A stretch of 64,000 nt of DNA, taken from positions 46,731,892 through 46,795,891 of the forward strand of contig NC_081835.1 in assembly GCF_030867095.1 (NCBI RefSeq), in the 5' to 3' direction. Shown in pieces: positions 49,091 to 60,418 of the stretch (position 1 is its first letter; every line of letters starts with the position of its first letter). Made by a program: the position numbers and the translations under genes. The notes under the pieces are model-generated. The model was not told the origin of the DNA and searched no databases. It saw only the letters and a program-made list of their open reading frames with translations. Origin of the DNA: Alligator mississippiensis (taxonomy: Eukaryota > Chordata > Crocodylia > Alligatoridae).

Positions 49091-49739
49091 GTAAGTGCGT
49101 GCCGCGAGGGTGCAGGAGCCTGCGGCGGCCTGCAGGGGGCGGCGCGGCCTTGCTGTGGCAGCGGGGAGCAGTAGGGCCTGGGCCCAGGCAGGGGCAGCGA
49201 GACCTGGGCCTGGGGTGCGTAGTCCTGGCTGGAGGCGCAGGCCCGGCTCTGAGCAGTGGCTGGTGCCCAGTTTGGGAGTGATGCCCCTAGTCCCAGTTTG
49301 GTCGAGAAGCACCTGCTGCCCTGAGGGGCATCGTCTCACCTGGCACCTCAGCCAGCGATGCCGGGGAGGCGGGAGCACGGTGGGCGGCGCTGGCTGCTGG
49401 AGATAGCTGGAGCTGACCTGGGGCCGGGGGGGTTGATGTGAGCCATGCGTCCTGGCCCCATCAGAGTGCGAGTCCTGGCTGTTATCTTGGGCAGTGTGGT
49501 CGCGCTGGCTGGTGGAGGCTGCCTTGCCCGCGGCAGGGCCACAGATTAGCTCTGCACCCTCCTGTCCCCAGGTTGCTGCTCTGCTCCCTGCCCTCTCCAG
49601 AGGCAGTGCAGTAGTGCACTTGCACCCTTCCTTGATTCCTGCTCCAGCCAAATTGCAAACCAGCCGCCTCCATTTGAGCTGCCGTGAGAGCATCAGCTGA
49701 ATTCATGGCTCATTAAAATCTACCTGCTTCCTTCTAAAC

Positions 49740-50065
49740 TCTTCCTTGGGCATTGGGAACAAAGCCCTCTCCTTTTTGAGGGTCTTTCCTGTTCCACCAA
49801 TCCAGCTAGCTCCTCTTCTGCGGTGCTGCTTCCTGTCAGCTGCTCCTGACAATGGAGATCTGCAGACAATGTGTAACCCATTCCAGTGAAGTTATATTTG
49901 TTTTTTTCTTTAATGTTAAACTGAATAATATATCCCTACGTCTCTAGTACATTAGTAAAGCGTCTTGTTTCTCTTTACCTGGAGAAAACTTAAGTACTGC
50001 TTTATATGGAAGAACTCCCCACACTGTCTGCACCCCTGTTTTTAAAATCCTAGCTCCACTCATGT
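49740..50065 (+). repeat. Fragment related to the inverted-repeat element in GRM2
   Basis: ACTGAATAATATATCCCTAC, then ACATTAGTAAAGCG, then AAAATCCTAGCTCC align with 11557-11722 (right arm) and, reversed, with 10285-10460. Upstream blocks near 49770 (CTCTCCTTTTTGAGGGTCTT) match about 11122. Only one arm was found here. Confidence 0.65.
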
Positions 50066-52071
50066 CTGTCCCCTCCCTGATCTCCCTTTTACCGCACAGA
50101 AGGGCTGTCTGTGCTATTAATGACTCGTATGTTGCAGGTTGGCCACCCCTGCCATAAATGATTGTCCACTTTGGTGGACAAGACCTCCACCATATCCCTC
50201 ACAGACTAAGGACAGTCATTAAATGTTAGTGGGCAGCCTGGTTTTGAGGCAAGCGATCATCAGCCTGTTAACCAGTTGAACTCTGCTAAATGGAGCCATT
50301 TGCCTGTCGGCTTTTAACTAACTAGAAGACTGTTCAGGCAAATGAAAATAGACTTTAGTGCAGGCCCAATAAGTCTTTTTAACAGAAAGATGTATAGGAA
50401 GGTATACTGCATATGCTTCTTTACCCAGCTTTTTTCAGTTCTCCGTTTTGTCCGAGGTCAGAATAGAGGGCTAACGGCTACATTTATTTCAAAAGACAGT
50501 CTCCAACTGGAGTGTTTGAAGGTCTAATTTTTATATTCTCAGCTAAAGGACTATACATTTTAAAAAACTTACTTTGTTCCCAATGCCCCTGAGAGCAATT
50601 TCAAACCAGTTCCTCAGCAGTCATTGCAAGGTGTAAATTAGCCAAGATTTAGCACTGAGAAATGTAACAGAGGAGCCTCCTTATATTTGGTCTTGCCATT
50701 AATTGGATCTTCCTAGACTAGGTGGTGCTCAGTAGTCCATAAATTAACTTCTTCCCTTGCCAATGCACTTTAAACAGTTCATACGAACAAGGTTAAAAAA
50801 AAGCTGATGAGCACTCTGGTTCTTTTGGCCTGCCTTGGAGGTTTTTTGGGAACTTCTGTTAAGTTTTATCATACACATATGGTTAAAATATGGCACCACA
50901 TAGATTTGCATAATTCGCTAAATGTTATTAGCATGCTTACAACTGAAATGGAACATATCTGCTTTATGTACTACTTTGTAGCAGTTATAGAGATGGAAAA
51001 AACTGGGGCCTGGGGGGGAACTGAGGCCTAGGCAAACTGTTTTGCCCAGGTCTGTATAAAGGGGCTGGGATGTGGAGCAGTGGAAAATAAAAGCTGAACA
51101 AAAGAGCCAGGGGTTAGAGGGGAGGCATGTAAATGGAGGGGAGCTTCCCACAGGAAGCAATATGCAAGAGAGGGGCAGAAGTGAGTGTATTTTATAGCAG
51201 GGTCCTGGTTTGGTAGGAATCAAGGTCAGAGTTGGCAAGTTGAGTGAGAAAGACTCCATGGTCCAGACTTACCTCAAAGTCTTTCTAATATTCAGGCCTT
51301 TTACTCTGTTCAGTTAAATGTCATTACTGGCTTAACTGGACATGCTGATTGCTTCCTTTGCTGACCAAGTTAGTTGTTATGTTTGCATAGGTTTGTTCTA
51401 TGGTCATGCAGAAATAGGCCTCAGGGCCTTCTGCTTCAGCCACACTTCTCCAGCTTGGCCTTGGAGTCAAGGCTGGAAACAGGTTATGCATGTTCTTCCC
51501 ATTAAAAGGTAAAGCCCCTCTCTCAGAAGAGGAACTGGATGCCATCTTGTTAAGCTAGGGCCACAGAGAACCAGAGAGTGAGAGGCTGAAAGGCGGGGGT
51601 CTTGGAGTGGGAAGTTGACTCCTCCTCAGTTGTTCTCAAAGCCACACCTGGTCTGGCTTCAGGGGTTGTTCTCAGAGACTAGGCAAGGCTGCACTGGTCC
51701 TGAGCAAGCATCCCCCTGCATAGGGTCTCTGTGACACTGCACCACAAGTTGGCCTACAGCAGTGCCAGGGCTCTGTTTGGATTGGAAGCTTAGAGCACGC
51801 AGGAAATTCAGCAGTGGCAATGGCATGCCCCGCCTACAAGAGGGGATGAGTGAGATTTTGCCACAGAGCTGCCTGCAGATGTCTGGTTCCTTGTGCTGTA
51901 GGCACTAGAGGGCATTGTTCTCCCTTTGTTGAGCACGTGGACCTCAGCCCCGGCAGCTGCACCTGTTAAGTTATGAAATGGGATTCAGGACTATTCAGAA
52001 TGCAACTGTTCACGGTTAAATGAACCTTAAAAAAAAGCAAAGTCCAGTATATTTAGCTGTAAAAGTGTTAG

Positions 52072-52282
52072 TATCTCACCAGTACAGCCAAAGAGGCGGT
52101 CTCAGTCTTGTCAGCTTCTCAAGGCATTGATCTGTTCACCAGATCAGCTGGGCATGGTAGCAGTTCTTGTCAGAATGATTTCTCATTCTTGAAGTGTGGC
52201 CTGTTAGCTGTTTTGTTCCTCTTTTATACCCTTTAGCTCAGCATCTTCAAAGCATTCTTGTAGTTGTGTCAATCAAGGGAGA
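52072..52282 (+). repeat. Direct repeat flanking a fold-back element (left)
   Basis: About 210 bp repeated in the same orientation at 53240-53451 with scattered differences (I judge nearly 90% identity by eye). Shared runs include GTTAGCTGTTTTGTTCCTCT and TTAGCTCAGCATCTTCAAAG. Confidence 0.9.
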
Positions 52283-53234
52283 CAGATTTTTGGAGCCAAT
52301 ACCAATAGCTGATTTTTAAGGAGACCTGCTGGTCCATACTGATCTGATTTCCGAAATGCAGCCTGGCAGCTTGAAGAACAGTGTCCTGCTGGTAAGTCTG
52401 TTGTGGTGGAAGGGGAGGGGGAAGGGAAGGCGTATGGAGGGGCAGATCAAGGCCCCCGCAGTGAGGGCGGGTTTGGGGCTGGGGCAAGTGCTGCCCAACT
52501 GGGGCAGAGTGGGGCTCAGGACTAAGCTGCGGCTCATCCAGGAGGTGCGGGGGGGTGGGCAGCTCCCACCACTGTGCACATCCCAAGAGGGCATGGGGGG
52601 TGTACCTCCTGGATCTATGTGGGGCAAGGGCAAGGGCTGCTGCGGGCTGGGGCTGGGGCTGGCTGTGCTTGGGGCGGGTGGCAGCAGTGCTGGGAAGGGT
52701 CTACGGGGGTGGGGGAGGTGCTGCAGCCATGCCAAAATTCGCCATACCCTCCCCCCCAACCTCCTTCCCTGTACCACTGCTGCCTGCCCCAGTACAGCTC
52801 AGCCCAGTCCCCTCCAGGAAGAGCCTGGCATAGCCCCTGGCCCCAGCCTGCAGGAGCAGCCTGGCCTGGCCTTCCCCATGTGCAGATCCGTGGGGCACCC
52901 CCCCCCCCCCCCCATGCCCTCCTGGGGTGCTTGCAGTGGCAGGAGCCACCCCCCTGGCACCCCCTGTACAAGCCACAGCTTCATCCCATGCCCTGCCCTG
53001 CCCTGCCACAGCCCCTGCGTCACTCCCTCCCTCACCACAGGAGTCTCAATCTGCTGCCCCCCCCCCCAACCCTTCCCTTCCCCGTCCTCTTGCACTACAA
53101 CAGACTTACCGGCTGGACACTGCTCTTCAAGCTGCTGGGTTGCATATCGGAAATCAGATTGGTATCAGCCGATATGCCTCCTTAAAAATCAGCTATTGGT
53201 ATCTGCCCAAAAAAATCTCTATTGGTGTACCCCT
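52281..53234. mobile_element. Fold-back (palindromic) DNA element, complete
   Basis: About 954 bp, an imperfect palindrome. The right end reversed reads AGGGGTACACCAATAGAG; both arms hold ACCAATAGCTGATTTTTAAG (about 52309 and, reversed, 53189). The GC-rich inner halves mirror about 52757, and the arm block GAACAGTGTCCTGCTGG is shared with the other copies. The left terminus seems to lack a few bases. A 16-C run is at 52898-52913. Open frames inside are compositional. Confidence 0.78.
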
Positions 53235-53239
53235 AATAT

Positions 53240-53451
53240 TATCTCACCAATACAGGCAAAGAGACAGTCTCAGTCCTGTCAGCTTCTCAAGGTGACAATC
53301 CATTCACCAGAAGATCAGCTGGGCACAGCAGTAGTTGTCAGAATGATTTCTCAATCTTGAAGCGTGCCCTGTTAGCTGTTTTGTTCCTCTTTTATACCAT
53401 TTAGCTCAGCATCTTCAAAGCATTTCTTGCAGTTGTGTAAATCAAGAGAGA
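53240..53451 (+). repeat. Direct repeat flanking a fold-back element (right)
   Basis: Partner of 52072-52282. Together the two enclose the fold-back element almost exactly. Confidence 0.9.
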
Positions 53452-56400
53452 AACCCAAGCAATAATTAACAGGAAAATCCTGTTAATCAAACTCTTCATT
53501 ATTAGGTATCAGAAAGTCCCAATTTTGATTGAATTCCCTTCTTCAGTAACAGGAGGTTATCAGTTTTTACTGAGTTGGAACATATTGAGAAACTGTTTAA
53601 CAACTGGGAAAATTGCAGTTTTTGAGGAGTTGCCCTTGGAAGATCAAGGGAACCACTGTGGCAAAACAAAATTAAATCAGGAGGCACCTATCAAAACCCA
53701 TATAGAGGATGTCTCTTCCTGCACATAAACGTGAGTTAATTGCAAAGAAATATTTATTATAATAATTAATTAAGGATAGACGTTTCACACAGTCACATAC
53801 CAGACACATAGGAGCCTGCTTAAAACCATCATAGATATAGTGAGATAAAATGGAAGTAGTCCATGGGAGTGTCTTCTCATGAACCCAAAGGGACAGCCTT
53901 CCATTTTCAGCTCCCTTTGTGCAAAAATGAAGTTTATTTCCCACCTACGGGGACTTTTTACCATCGTGTACCATCTATTCTTTTCCCAGAGCCTGACAAA
54001 AAGACTTTGATCCTGAAAACTTGCAAAAAGGGACAATTTTCTTGTGATTTCCCAATTGGTCTAATAAAAGGTATCATTTTGGAACCAAGAGTTCTAGTTT
54101 TTGGTATGTCTTCTTATCTCAGATAAACATGGCTACCAAGTGCACCCCTGAAGTATGCCTCATTATTTCTTTTCAGAAGGTCCAGATACAAAATTGCATC
54201 CTCTTGCACTATGCAGTTGTCATCGGTATTTTGTATTTTAACATTTGTGAATAGGCCCAGTTCAGCTTAATCTTCACACTCATCAGCACCCATCCCTAAA
54301 TTTTGCAAGGTGCTGGAGAATTTTCCTTTTGGTGCTGATGTACCCTGTGGCACAAGGCTGGGAGGCCCAGGCTGGCCACTATTTCTGCAGCAGCCTGTCT
54401 GTTCACACTGTCTTGTACCAATGCAGAGACCAGTGGGGTGTGGAAGAAAGCCCAATGAGAGAAGTTTCTTTTGCTGTGTGTGTGTGGTACCTGCCCCTGC
54501 TAGCCAGCACAGCCATCAGCTGCTGTTTATAGAACGCAAGCCAAGTTGCATCATACCTGGTGGAGCTGCTGGCTGGTTGCATGTCCAACCTAGAAACAGT
54601 TGCACAGAGAAGAAACGCCAAACCTTGCTGCTAGCAGAGCATGCCTGCCTTGTTTGGCATGTCCTGCAGGAGGCCTGGGTAGTACAGCTGAAGTAGGGAG
54701 GGGCCCTGAGCTCTCTGCCCTGCTTCCATTCACCTCACTGCATTTTCATGCATGGAAGAGAGACGACCTCAGATCAGAGAGTGGGTGGGTGGGTGGAAGT
54801 GGGGTGGATCAGGAAGGGCAGTAAGGGGGAGGGGGGCAGAGAAAACAGGTACCAGCCAGAATAGATTAACAAAACAGGTGATAAGGTACAGAGGGGCTGA
54901 GCCTGGGGGCTTGCAAAGTAGGGGACAGGCAGATTTTAGGCACTGCATCTCAGCCTCTTGGCAGTGCCCAATGCTACTCTCATTTTCTGATACAGGAAAA
55001 GAGCCTTGGGCTTGAGCTGGGTGTGTGTCTGAGGCTGAAACTCTGTGGGCTTGGGATGGTGGGGTATGTCTCACTTTCTTTATGCAGGTTTGAATGGGCA
55101 GTGGAGCTGCAGGACTGTGGCTGGGCCAGATGCCTTTCTTTGGACCTTGCTGGGGGGAGCTGAGGTCCCTGCTTGGAAGGTCCCTGTGCCTCTGCTTCCC
55201 TTGCAGAGGCCCTTAGCACAGGGCAATGAGTACAGCTGCCTGTACAGGCCTCAGCTGTTTGGAGCCAAGTGCTTGTTTCTAGCCTGCTGTGCAGCAGGTC
55301 TTGCTGCCGCCTGCAGGACCCTATTTCTAGTTCTGCTGCTCCCTGGGCCTGGGCAGATGGTAAGAGACCCCACCCCACCCCCTGCACCAAGTGGCTGGCT
55401 GGGGAGGGTAAGGAGCGGTGCCCCTCTGCATAGGGGTCCGTGCAGAGCTAGGGAGTGCTCCTCTGAATGTGATAACCTTCACATTGCTGCTGACTGACAG
55501 GGCTGGAGCAGACAGGTGCAGGGACTGCAGTGTGCCCAGGCAGATGTCAGCCCCCCTGGCACAGGGAAGACTCCTGGACTCTCCCATTGACTGAGGAATG
55601 TGGTAAGTAGTCTAGGTCACTGTGTGGTGAGGATCACAGACACACTCCTTGCACCCACACACCTATGGTACCAGGGAAGGTGCTGGCACCATGGGTCACT
55701 GGTGGCCCTCAGCTTGAGGGTGTTCACTGCCTGCTGTACTCTGCAGAGAGGCAGCTGTGTTCAGAGCTGAGCTATAGGAATCTGATCTGAGCTGGGCCCA
55801 GAAAACTGCCGCCCCAGGCCAGCCTCCCTGCTAGTGGGGAGGATCTCTCTAGCTGCCATTTCACTTCCTTTCCCTGCCTGCTTCCCAGCAGCCCTAGGGT
55901 CCCATCTGGCTAGGTGTCCACAGAGGAAGAGCTGCCCACTGGTGCTAGAGTCAGGGTTGACAGCAAGGTATAGTGCTGCCAGCTCCCTTCCTGTCTGCCT
56001 GCCGGACTGAGCTGGCTCCCTTCCTGCTGGGGGAGTTGCTTGGCATAAGAAGGCTGAAGTCACAGGAGGAGGGGAGAGGGAGGGATCGAGTGAGCAGGCA
56101 GCAGCACCAGCTCCAGCTTGTCCAAACTTGTCCTGCATCAGGCCCTGCCAGCCTCTCCCTGCGGACACAGAAGAACAACCCTAGTCCTGCAAGCTCCCAG
56201 GTAGTTCCCGCAGGTGAGTGCAGCGCTCCCTCTGCTTCCCTGTGCTGCCAGGATCCAGGGGGGGTTAAGAAGGCAAGTGAGGGGATCCTGCCTCTCCGTT
56301 CAGTTCCTGGCCTGTTAGAGCATGACTGGACACCAGGGGTGCTGGTCTGAATCTGTTGTTTTGGTCAGGATTGGTCTGCCCTGGGACTGACTGAAGGAGT

Positions 56401-56864
56401 GAGACTCCCAGTTTTCCTGTCCTGGAAGAAATCCTGGGTCAGGAGCAAATGATAATTGCTGTGCCACCTTGTCCCTCTCCCTGTATCCCTGCCTTTCCAA
56501 TGCCCCTCTTGCTTTGCTGGGTACCAGACCACTTGGACAAACTGTGCCCCTCCCTCCTGTGTGCCACCTTGCCCTTTGTACCTGTGAGGCTTATACCTGC
56601 TTACCTGACCTTGTTGCTACTACCCGTGCTGAGGCAAGGCTTCCCCAGAGGGGCAGGTCAAAAGCTGGCCAGACCCTAGTGCATTCTGCTCTGCAGTTGT
56701 ACTTCTGTCCTATTTGTACACAGTTGCATGTAATGGGGTTCATGACACACACATGTTCATATGGAGTCCTGTGGAGCTCTAGAATGTGAATAATGACTGC
56801 AGGGCATGGTAGGGAGGGACAAGATTGGAATACATTGGCTCTGTGCATGTGTACATATGTGTAC

Positions 56865-56875
56865 GTACACACGCA

Positions 56876-56913
<38 letters not shown>
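56865..56913. repeat. CA microsatellite
   Basis: A GTACAC/GCAC lead-in followed by an uninterrupted AC run from 56881, directly next to the 3' end of an old CR1. Confidence 0.95.
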
Positions 56914-56916
<3 letters not shown>

Positions 56917-57640
56917 CTGGTAGGGACCTCAGGAGGTCAGCCAACCAATTCCCTTCCTCCAAGGCAGGCTCGGGTGTACCAAAACCTTTCTTGATGGATG
57001 TTTGTCTACCTTGGCCATAACAAGCTCTAGTGAAGGGGGTTCCACCACCTTGCTCTGTAGTCTTTCTGCATCACAGCTAGAAGTATTTTTCTCATATCCA
57101 GCCAAAACCTCCCTTGCTATGAGTTAAGCAAATTTCTTCTTGTCCTGCAGCGGACCTAGAGAACACTTGATCACCATCACCATCCTCTTTCTAACAACCT
57201 GGTGCCTATTTAAAGATAGTTACCACTCCCCATTCATCTTTTTTCTAGCCTAAATACACTCAATTCTTTCACCTCCTAGATGACATTTTCCAACCGTCTT
57301 ATCATTTTTGTTGCTGTGCTCCAGACTCTCCAGTTTGTCCTCATGTTTCTTGAAGCATACTGCTCAAACCTGCACACAGCAGAGGCCTTGCCAATGCTGA
57401 GTGAAGGGCAGTAGTACCTCCTGTGGTCCTGTCTCCGATACCCTTGTTTAGTACCTCTCAGAACGACATCTGCCTTAGTCTGCAGCAGCTTCGCATAGCT
57501 GACTCCTTATTCAGTCGTGGGCTGCTCTGATCCCCAGATCTTTTCTGCAGTATGGATGCCTTGCCATTTAGTCCTCATTTTGGTTTTCTATGTTTAATTC
57601 CCTTCCAAGTGCCTTATGGATTGAATCAAATGATGTCTCC
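56914..57640 (-). repeat. Old CR1 LINE 3' part
   Basis: GAGCTGGTAGGGACCTCAGG at the 3' end, then blocks such as GCTCCAGACTCTCCAGTTTG and CCTTGCCAATGCTGAGT follow the reverse strand of the CR1 ORF2 C-terminus and 3' UTR. Heavily diverged, with no open frame. Confidence 0.75.
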
Positions 57641-60229
57641 AAGGCAGAATTCCTCTTTATTTTGCAGTGTGCCAGCACTGTGTTGCTTTGATTTAGTGCA
57701 GGCAAATGAAGCCAAGAGAGAATTTGCAGCAAAAGATTGCTAGGTGACCAGCTGGATTCAATTTACCTTTGGGACTGAAAGGAAGGGCTACATTGGAGCT
57801 GTTTTCATTTCTCTTTTCTGCTGCGGTGGGAAGAAAAGGCCCTCTACTCATGGACCATCCTTTGGTGGGGTTAGGCTGCCTTGTCTCTGGCTTTCCGTAT
57901 GTTTTGTCTTAGGTAAACTGGGGGAATCCTTGGAAACAGTTTCTGCAGATTGCTCCTGCAATCTTTACCAAAGAGAACTTTTCTCCAAAGTGTTTGTTGA
58001 GTGTTTGAAATAAACACATTTAATGATGACAGCGGCATTTAAAGGAGTTGATAAAAGTCCTCTTTACTTCCCATTAGTTGGATTTTGCTTCCTTGGTTAT
58101 TCTGCCACTTTGCAGGTGGTCCACAGAATCTTCCAGGGTTGTATCCACTACTTTTAGGAGCTGTCATATGTTTTTAATATTAGAATAATTCTGAAAAATC
58201 AGGCTTTATTTATGCACTTGACAAAGCAAAACTGGGCACAACGAATCATCTTTTTCTTTTAAAACCTCCTAAATAGGCCCTTGGTCAAGAAAGAAACCTG
58301 CTTTGCATGATGCCAGAGAGAACCTGTAAGGGAAGCTCTTCTAGCTAGTCCAAGGACAGTCCTAGCCAGCTATTTGTTGTGTGGGATGTTTTGTTTGTGA
58401 GGATATTATGGCTCTAGCTTTGGAATGCTTTATATTCATGTTGGACACTTTTTGTTGAGTTGCAAATAGAGGTGAATAAAATCTGAAAGTTTAACTCAGG
58501 TCAGCTAAGCTGAGTCTGGTGCGGGTGCTTCCTGGACTCAGCTAGGTACTGCAGTTCACAAGGGGCGCATACTTGTGGCTTTGGACAGCTGGGTTGTGAT
58601 CAGCATTTAAAAATTCTTTAAACAGGTTTCTCCTTGGATGTGTTCAACTGTATTATTGCTGTGCTTCAAAACTACCATGGGTTGATTGTTCTCAAGCAGT
58701 AGGGCTCTTCGTATAGCTAGGTGAGGAGTGTTAGAAACTAGTGTTATAGGATCTACTTTTAACCAAGTTGAAACAATGTGGGTTTCAGTCTTGATTCTCA
58801 AACTAGTGTGGACAGGTATTTAGAAAGAATGAGAGAGGCCATGAGCAGCAGAGAATGGGGCATCTGATCATCATCTTCCCTTCTCTGGAATAAAGACCTG
58901 TTCATGTTCCAGACCAATGCAAAATGGGGATTCTCTGGGCCCCTGGCAGAAGGTAGATAGCAGCTCAGGAAGTATTGGGAGATCTTAAAGAACAGTCCTT
59001 AGCTATTTAATGCAGTCCCTGGCAGACAGAGGAAAAGGCAGACTGAGGTTCTCCCACCATGCACTGTGCCTTATGCCAGTCCTGACAACCAAGGCCCAAG
59101 GAACAAAGAGGAGTTTGGATGGCCAGGTAGCCCTTGACTACCCGAGGGGGGGGAAAAAGCCAGGTAGGACTGGCTGTTCTCCAAGAGGAAATGTATCAGC
59201 CTCTGTTCAGGAAAGAGAAATACAAGCTAGATGTTTGAGCATGGGCTGACGCCTGAATGTTGGTCATGCCTACCTATGACAGCTGATGATTCTTGAGCAG
59301 CTGCTTTGGGTTTTTCTCTCTGTGGTAAGAGAGCACATGCAAAGACATGAGGCCAAAACCCAAGACAAAACAGTCATGCTAGCCAAAAACCACCTGGACT
59401 CTTTCTGTCCTGCAGATAGGGAAGTGATGGCCTTGGAGGTTACATGCCAAGGGCTGTTGAGGCCTAGGTTGGAGAAGGGCCTAGGGCCAGTTCCACAAGG
59501 CTCCAGACTCTTGGCTTGGTTTGTCCTTGTGATTGCTCCCAAGAGGGGTGAAACGTAACTGGTGGAGCTGACCCAAGTGCAGCTCTGACAGACATGATAC
59601 CAGGGGGTGACTTGACCACTGATTCCTCCCTTCTACTGGGATCTGTTGAGGTACACAAGGTTGGGAGGGGGAGGATGGGACAGGATGACAATTGTGCCAG
59701 GAAATAAGGAGTTGACTCAGATGCTTCCTCTGAAAGAGCAGGTAATGGGAAAGACTCTGCAGTCCAGCTAGAAGAGCACTAGCAAATGTGAGTTTTCATA
59801 CAGTTGCTTAGTGTCCATCTCTAAGCACTCCTCACAAGTCAGTGCGCTGAAACTTCATACTTCCCCTCTTGGAGGTGGGGAAAGGCTTTTCATTCCCATG
59901 TTGTGGGTGGGAACAGTTGCAACATGACTTGCTTGCACGAAGTTGCAAGGTTGAGTTGGTGGCAGTTCAGATCTCCAGACCTCCAGCTTTTGCCTTGACT
60001 GCCAGTGCCTCTATTTTCTCTGTCCATGGCCCTACAGATCTCTTGATGTTCTCTCCTACCGCTAGTTTAGATTGAAGCTGTGTCTAGGTGTTGTGCAGAC
60101 TGCTGGGTTGTGGCAGAGATTGAACCTCTTGCCTTCCATTTTGCCTCTACGGGGAATAAATGTCTCGGTACAGTCTAATGGTGGCCCCAATTCTTGTTGC
60201 AGCAGCCTGATTGTTACCTGAAGAGAGCC

Positions 60230-60418
60230 ATGGCCCCAAAACGCAAGGCAGCTACCAAGGCTCAAGCAGTAACCAAGGGCAAGAAGGTGAAGCCAGAGCC
60301 AGAGCCAGAAGTGGACAGCTTCCACTCCACTGTGGAGGCACTGAAGAGAGCACCCAAGGAGAAGCTTAAAGCCAAAATTGACTCTGCCTGTCATCTGAGC
60401 AGTGCCAGTGATGCCCAG
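60230..60418 (+). CDS. PARP3: PARP3 coding exon 1
   Basis: 63 codons from MAPKRKAATK to SSASDAQ, then the donor GTAAGA. Lys- and Pro-rich start, then DSFHSTVEALKRAPKEKLKA, matching the family (DPFRSTAEALKAIPAEK in human). Confidence 0.93.

Larger units (their letters stand above)
49091..60206 (+). other. PARP3: PARP3 intron 1
   Basis: An intron of about 11 kb, from the donor at 49091 to an acceptor of the form TTGCAG (60197-60202, or three bases on). It holds an inverted-repeat-element fragment (49740-50065), a fold-back element with flanking direct repeats (52072-53451), a CA microsatellite and an old CR1 (56865-57640). The stretches 49100-49740, 50066-52071, 53452-56860 and 57641-60200 contain nothing I could identify; the open frames there look random. 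Confidence 0.7.

Noticed and set aside
52356-53360. 334-codon plus-strand open frame, and several long frames nearby on both strands
   Set aside because: They lie in the GC-rich palindromic body of a fold-back element and read on into its flanking repeat; Pro/Gly/Ser/Cys-rich with no domain, appearing on both strands as a palindrome would give.
52072-53451. LTR-type element, because of ~210-bp direct repeats
   Set aside because: No TG...CA ends, primer site or coding remnants were seen; the interior is a palindrome shared with copies that lack these repeats.
55045-56350. Frames of 125-150 codons that could be exons of an extra gene, plus a GTGAGT donor near 56213
   Set aside because: No protein similarity recognised; an alternative PARP3 5' exon is possible but cannot be supported from sequence.
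58009-58014. AATAAA after an 89-codon frame (57744-58013), suggesting a small gene
   Set aside because: No homology recognised, no promoter or splice evidence; inside PARP3 intron 1.
60194-60229. PARP3 start at the upstream in-frame codon (MLQQPDCYLKRA)
   Set aside because: This stretch spans the splice acceptor; the family starts with MAPK, as at 60230.
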